This document shows, piece after piece, positions 6,901-9,039 of a DNA stretch of 9,039 nt. The position numbers and the translations under genes are program-made. The first letter of the stretch is position 1; each line of letters begins with the position of its first letter. The notes under the pieces are model-generated. The model did not search any database. It had not been told where the DNA came from and saw only the letters and a list, made by a program, of their open reading frames with translations. The stretch lies in NCBI GenBank assembly GCA_964558875.1, contig CAZLGM010000135.1, positions 1-9,039 of the forward strand, given 5' to 3'. Source of the DNA: CAZLGM01 sp964558875. Its GTDB lineage: Bacteria; Desulfobacterota; Desulfobulbia; Desulfobulbales; Desulfocapsaceae.

Positions 6901-6985
6901 TTGGAAAATGGTGGACATTCCAGGTACATTGATCAAGAAATATGTTCATATCGACCATTTGAATACACAATCGTTTGATCGTTTA

Positions 6986-7774
6986 ATGTCTCTTTTTAAT
7001 CTCATTCGCTGGCAGGATGTCCTCGATATCCTGGTCGTTGCTTTCGTGTTTTACCAGGTAATCTCGATTATCAGGGGAACACGATCGGTTCAGATGGTGC
7101 TTGGACTGCTGGTCTTGACCTTTGTTTATTTCATGGCCAGTGTGCTCGATCTGGCCACTCTTATGTGGTTGATGAAGACCTTCCTGAGTTCAATCTTTCT
7201 CATTGTTATTATTGTTTTTCAGCAGGATATCCGCCGGGCACTGACACAGGTCGGAAAGACCCCTTTTCAGAGAAGTCTTGATGTTGTTGAAAAGGATATC
7301 GATGAAATAGTACGTACCGCATTTTACCTGTCAAAACGTCGTATCGGAGCATTGATTGTTATTGAAAGAGAAAGTGGTATGCGTGACTATGTCGAATCCG
7401 GTTTTGAGATTGATGCCAGGTTAAGCAAAGAACTGCTCATCTCGTTATTCATGCCGGCCTCACCACTTCATGATGGCGGTGTGATTATAAAAAATGGCCG
7501 GATAAAAACAGCAGGTGCCATCCTGCCGTTGACCCAGAATCCCTATATAAGTAAGCAATACGGGACAAGACATCGAGCCGCAATCGGACTTTCAGAAGAA
7601 ACGGATGCTGTGGTCATCGTTGTATCGGAAGAGACTCAGGCGGTTTCCCTTGTCCAGTATGGAGCGCTGACAACCGTGGGCGATGAGCGTACCCTGTCCA
7701 ACAGTATGAGGGCAATATTCAGGGCAAAAGAAACAAGCAGCCATCCCTGGAAGAACTGGATATTTAGATCATGA
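6986..7774 (+). CDS. cdaA: Membrane diadenylate cyclase CdaA (DacA/YbbP type)
   Basis: The enzyme condenses two ATP into cyclic di-AMP at the inner membrane. From the ATG at 6986 it has 262 residues, near the 273 of Bacillus subtilis CdaA. Three membrane helices (about 10-27, 35-54 and 61-78 from this start) are followed by FQQDIRRALTQVG and the cyclase domain. The two catalytic motifs are present: SPLHDGGVIIKNGRI, where the usual DGA is DGG, and GTRHRAAIGLSE (RHR motif). SEET follows in the next strand. The frame is open 26 codons further up to an ATG at 6908. I prefer 6986 because MSLFNLIRWQDVLDIL aligns with family N-termini, whereas the extra residues do not, and the 6908 start abuts a 22-bp hairpin. 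Neither start has a good Shine-Dalgarno. The stop overlaps the cdaR start by 4 bases. Confidence 0.93.
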   Translation: MSLFNLIRWQDVLDILVVAFVFYQVISIIRGTRSVQMVLGLLVLTFVYFMASVLDLATLMWLMKTFLSSIFLIVIIVFQQDIRRALTQVGKTPFQRSLDVVEKDIDEIVRTAFYLSKRRIGALIVIERESGMRDYVESGFEIDARLSKELLISLFMPASPLHDGGVIIKNGRIKTAGAILPLTQNPYISKQYGTRHRAAIGLSEETDAVVIVVSEETQAVSLVQYGALTTVGDERTLSNSMRAIFRAKETSSHPWKNWIFRS

Positions 7775-8763
7775 AATTTCCACGAATACTCAGTGCGGAA
7801 AAATGGCAATGGATGTGGTCGAGAGACTGGGTCCTGCGCTTTGTGTCCCTGGTGTTGGCATGTGTCCTCTGGTATCTTGTCGGCGGTGAGGACAAAGTGG
7901 CGAAAACAGTCATGATTCCCGTTGAAATTATTAATATGCCGCGTGATCTGGTCATTTCCAATCAGTTCAAGAAACAGATCGATGTGTCGGTTACCGGACC
8001 AAGGTCATTGATCCTCGAGATGAGTAAAGGGGAGATTACCCGGCAGGTCGATCTATCCCATGCTACACCCGGTACCAATGTCATTGTCAATGAGAACGAT
8101 TCGATTCCTGTACCAAGAGGTGTATCTGTGGAGAGGATTCAACCCTCCACTATTATCCTTTCATTGGACAAACTGATCACTAAACGTTTTCCCATTCGCC
8201 CCACCGTGGTCGGTAAAGTGCCGACTGATTATACGTTGGTTTCAGTAACAACCGATCCAGATGAAATCTCCATAACCGGCCCGAACACTGTGCTGGGGCC
8301 CTTCGATGTTTTAACTACCGGGCAGATTGATGTGAAAGGATTGAAAAAAACGGTACAGCAGCAGGTTCCGCTTGACCTGAGCCAGGAGATTATCGATCTG
8401 ATTGGTGAGACATCGGTGACGGTGAATATCAAGATCGGCATGAAAACGGTGAAACGAGTGATTAAGAGTGTTCCGGTTCATATTGACATCGATGGCATTC
8501 GCCAGACTGTCACACCCGATACTGTAACGATTTCGGCCAATGTTCCCCGTGTTTACATTAAACATAAGATGAAACTTGGTGAGCTCTTTCATGTAAGTGG
8601 CGTCCCGGGAGAGAAAGCGGGAGAAATAATTGTAAAGGTTGAAGCAAAGAAGGAAGTGGCAGACTTTGTAACTATCTTAAAGGTCACGCCATCTGTTGTT
8701 CGATTGCACGATGTCTCTCCATTGCCCAAAATAGATGAGATTAAGCAAACTGAATCACCATGA
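7771..8763 (+). CDS. cdaR: CdaR, YbbR-domain regulator of CdaA
   Basis: This is a 330-residue protein with a short basic cytoplasmic N-terminus, one membrane anchor (about 21-38, VLRFVSLVLACVLWYLVG) and an extracytoplasmic part built of YbbR repeats. Three repeats can be seen: about 46-133 (starting TVMIPVEIINMP, with VTGPRSLI), 138-222 (KRFPIRPTVVGKVPTDYTL, with ITGPNTVL) and 228-313 (KRVIKSVPVHID, with ISANVPRVYI). The third is the most divergent. The B. subtilis protein has four repeats and about 480 residues, so this is a shorter form. In Firmicutes CdaR binds CdaA and modulates its activity. Both ends overlap neighbours by ATGA, supporting strict co-expression with cdaA and glmM. Confidence 0.9.
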   Translation: MKFPRILSAEKWQWMWSRDWVLRFVSLVLACVLWYLVGGEDKVAKTVMIPVEIINMPRDLVISNQFKKQIDVSVTGPRSLILEMSKGEITRQVDLSHATPGTNVIVNENDSIPVPRGVSVERIQPSTIILSLDKLITKRFPIRPTVVGKVPTDYTLVSVTTDPDEISITGPNTVLGPFDVLTTGQIDVKGLKKTVQQQVPLDLSQEIIDLIGETSVTVNIKIGMKTVKRVIKSVPVHIDIDGIRQTVTPDTVTISANVPRVYIKHKMKLGELFHVSGVPGEKAGEIIVKVEAKKEVADFVTILKVTPSVVRLHDVSPLPKIDEIKQTESP

Positions 8764-9039
8764 AGAAATTGTTTGGAACAGACGGCATACGTGGAGTTGC
8801 CAATGTATATCCAATGACAACCGAGATCGCCATGCAGGTTGGTCGGGCTATTGCTTTTCAACTCAAGGATGAGAGCAAGGGACATCGAATTGTTATTGGT
8901 AAGGATACCAGGTTATCCGGCTATATGATCGAAAACGCTTTAGCCGCCGGGATCTGTTCCATGGGTGTCAACGTTCTGCTGGTGGGACCGTTGCCGACCC
9001 CGGGGATAGCTTTTATCACAACATCCATGAGAGCCGATG
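8760..9039 (+). CDS. glmM: Phosphoglucosamine mutase GlmM (5' part, cut by window edge)
   Basis: The first 93 codons are present and the frame continues past the right edge; the full protein is normally about 450 residues. GlmM interconverts glucosamine-6-phosphate and glucosamine-1-phosphate, the step leading to UDP-N-acetylglucosamine for peptidoglycan and lipopolysaccharide. Visible family marks are KKLFGTDGIRG (2-12), GKDTRLSGYM (47-56) and GPLPTPGIAF (76-85). The sequence stops at TTSMRAD, just before the expected active-site serine loop (SASHNP). The start ATG overlaps the cdaR stop by 4 bases. GlmM next to cdaA and cdaR is the classical arrangement; in Firmicutes GlmM binds CdaA and lowers cyclic di-AMP synthesis. 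Confidence 0.95.
   Translation, partial: MKKLFGTDGIRGVANVYPMTTEIAMQVGRAIAFQLKDESKGHRIVIGKDTRLSGYMIENALAAGICSMGVNVLLVGPLPTPGIAFITTSMRAD

Larger units (their letters stand above)
6524..6985. other. Divergent intergenic region between the two operons
   Basis: This AT-rich stretch separates the leftward DUF748 operon from the rightward cdaA operon. The left part (about 6560-6600) holds the candidate leftward promoter. The right part (6786-6900) holds three hairpins in a row. No convincing rightward promoter could be picked by eye, although one must serve cdaA-cdaR-glmM. A long minus-strand open frame (6970 to 6575) crosses the region but resembles no protein I recognise. Confidence 0.6.

Noticed and set aside
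6954..6987. TTGAAT and TTTAAT with a 17-base spacer, resembling a rightward promoter
   Set aside because: The -10-like box overlaps the preferred cdaA ATG, so transcripts would begin inside the gene.
1..9039. CRISPR array, tRNA, rRNA or a defence system
   Set aside because: No regularly spaced repeats, no cloverleaf-like or rRNA-like sequence, and no nuclease, transposase or toxin-antitoxin gene was recognised.

Overview
The window looks like chromosomal DNA from a Gram-negative bacterium of moderate GC content, most likely Desulfobacterota (the old Deltaproteobacteria). Two things point there. A very large AsmA-like/DUF748 envelope protein implies two membranes. A diadenylate cyclase cluster (cdaA-cdaR-glmM), best known from Firmicutes, is also found in Desulfobacterota but is not general in Proteobacteria. 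The lineage call is inference; no rRNA or other marker is present.

Layout. Positions 1-336 hold no convincing gene, only short repeats and palindromes. Positions 337-6523 are a four-gene minus-strand operon, in transcription order: a 1427-residue DUF748/AsmA-like protein, a nitroreductase-family flavoprotein, a PrmA-like protein methyltransferase and a small PGPGW-type membrane protein. Two junctions are 4-base ATGA overlaps and the third is a 6-base gap, so co-transcription and translational coupling are likely. Positions 6524-6985 are a divergent intergenic region with three hairpins, one of them a perfect 22-bp stem with a 4-base loop. Positions 6986-9039 are a plus-strand operon, cdaA-cdaR-glmM, again joined by ATGA overlaps; glmM runs off the right edge.

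How the genes work together. The right operon is a recognised unit. CdaA makes cyclic di-AMP at the membrane, CdaR is its membrane-anchored extracytoplasmic regulator, and GlmM makes glucosamine-1-phosphate for peptidoglycan and lipopolysaccharide and is known to bind and restrain CdaA in Firmicutes. The left operon mixes a large envelope protein with three genes that have no obvious shared pathway; their common role is unknown.

No CRISPR array, tRNA, rRNA, transposase, phage gene or recognisable defence system was seen. The most interesting items are the repeat architecture and interrupted OmpA-like C-terminus of the DUF748 protein, the divergent PrmA-like enzyme, and the hairpin cluster upstream of cdaA.
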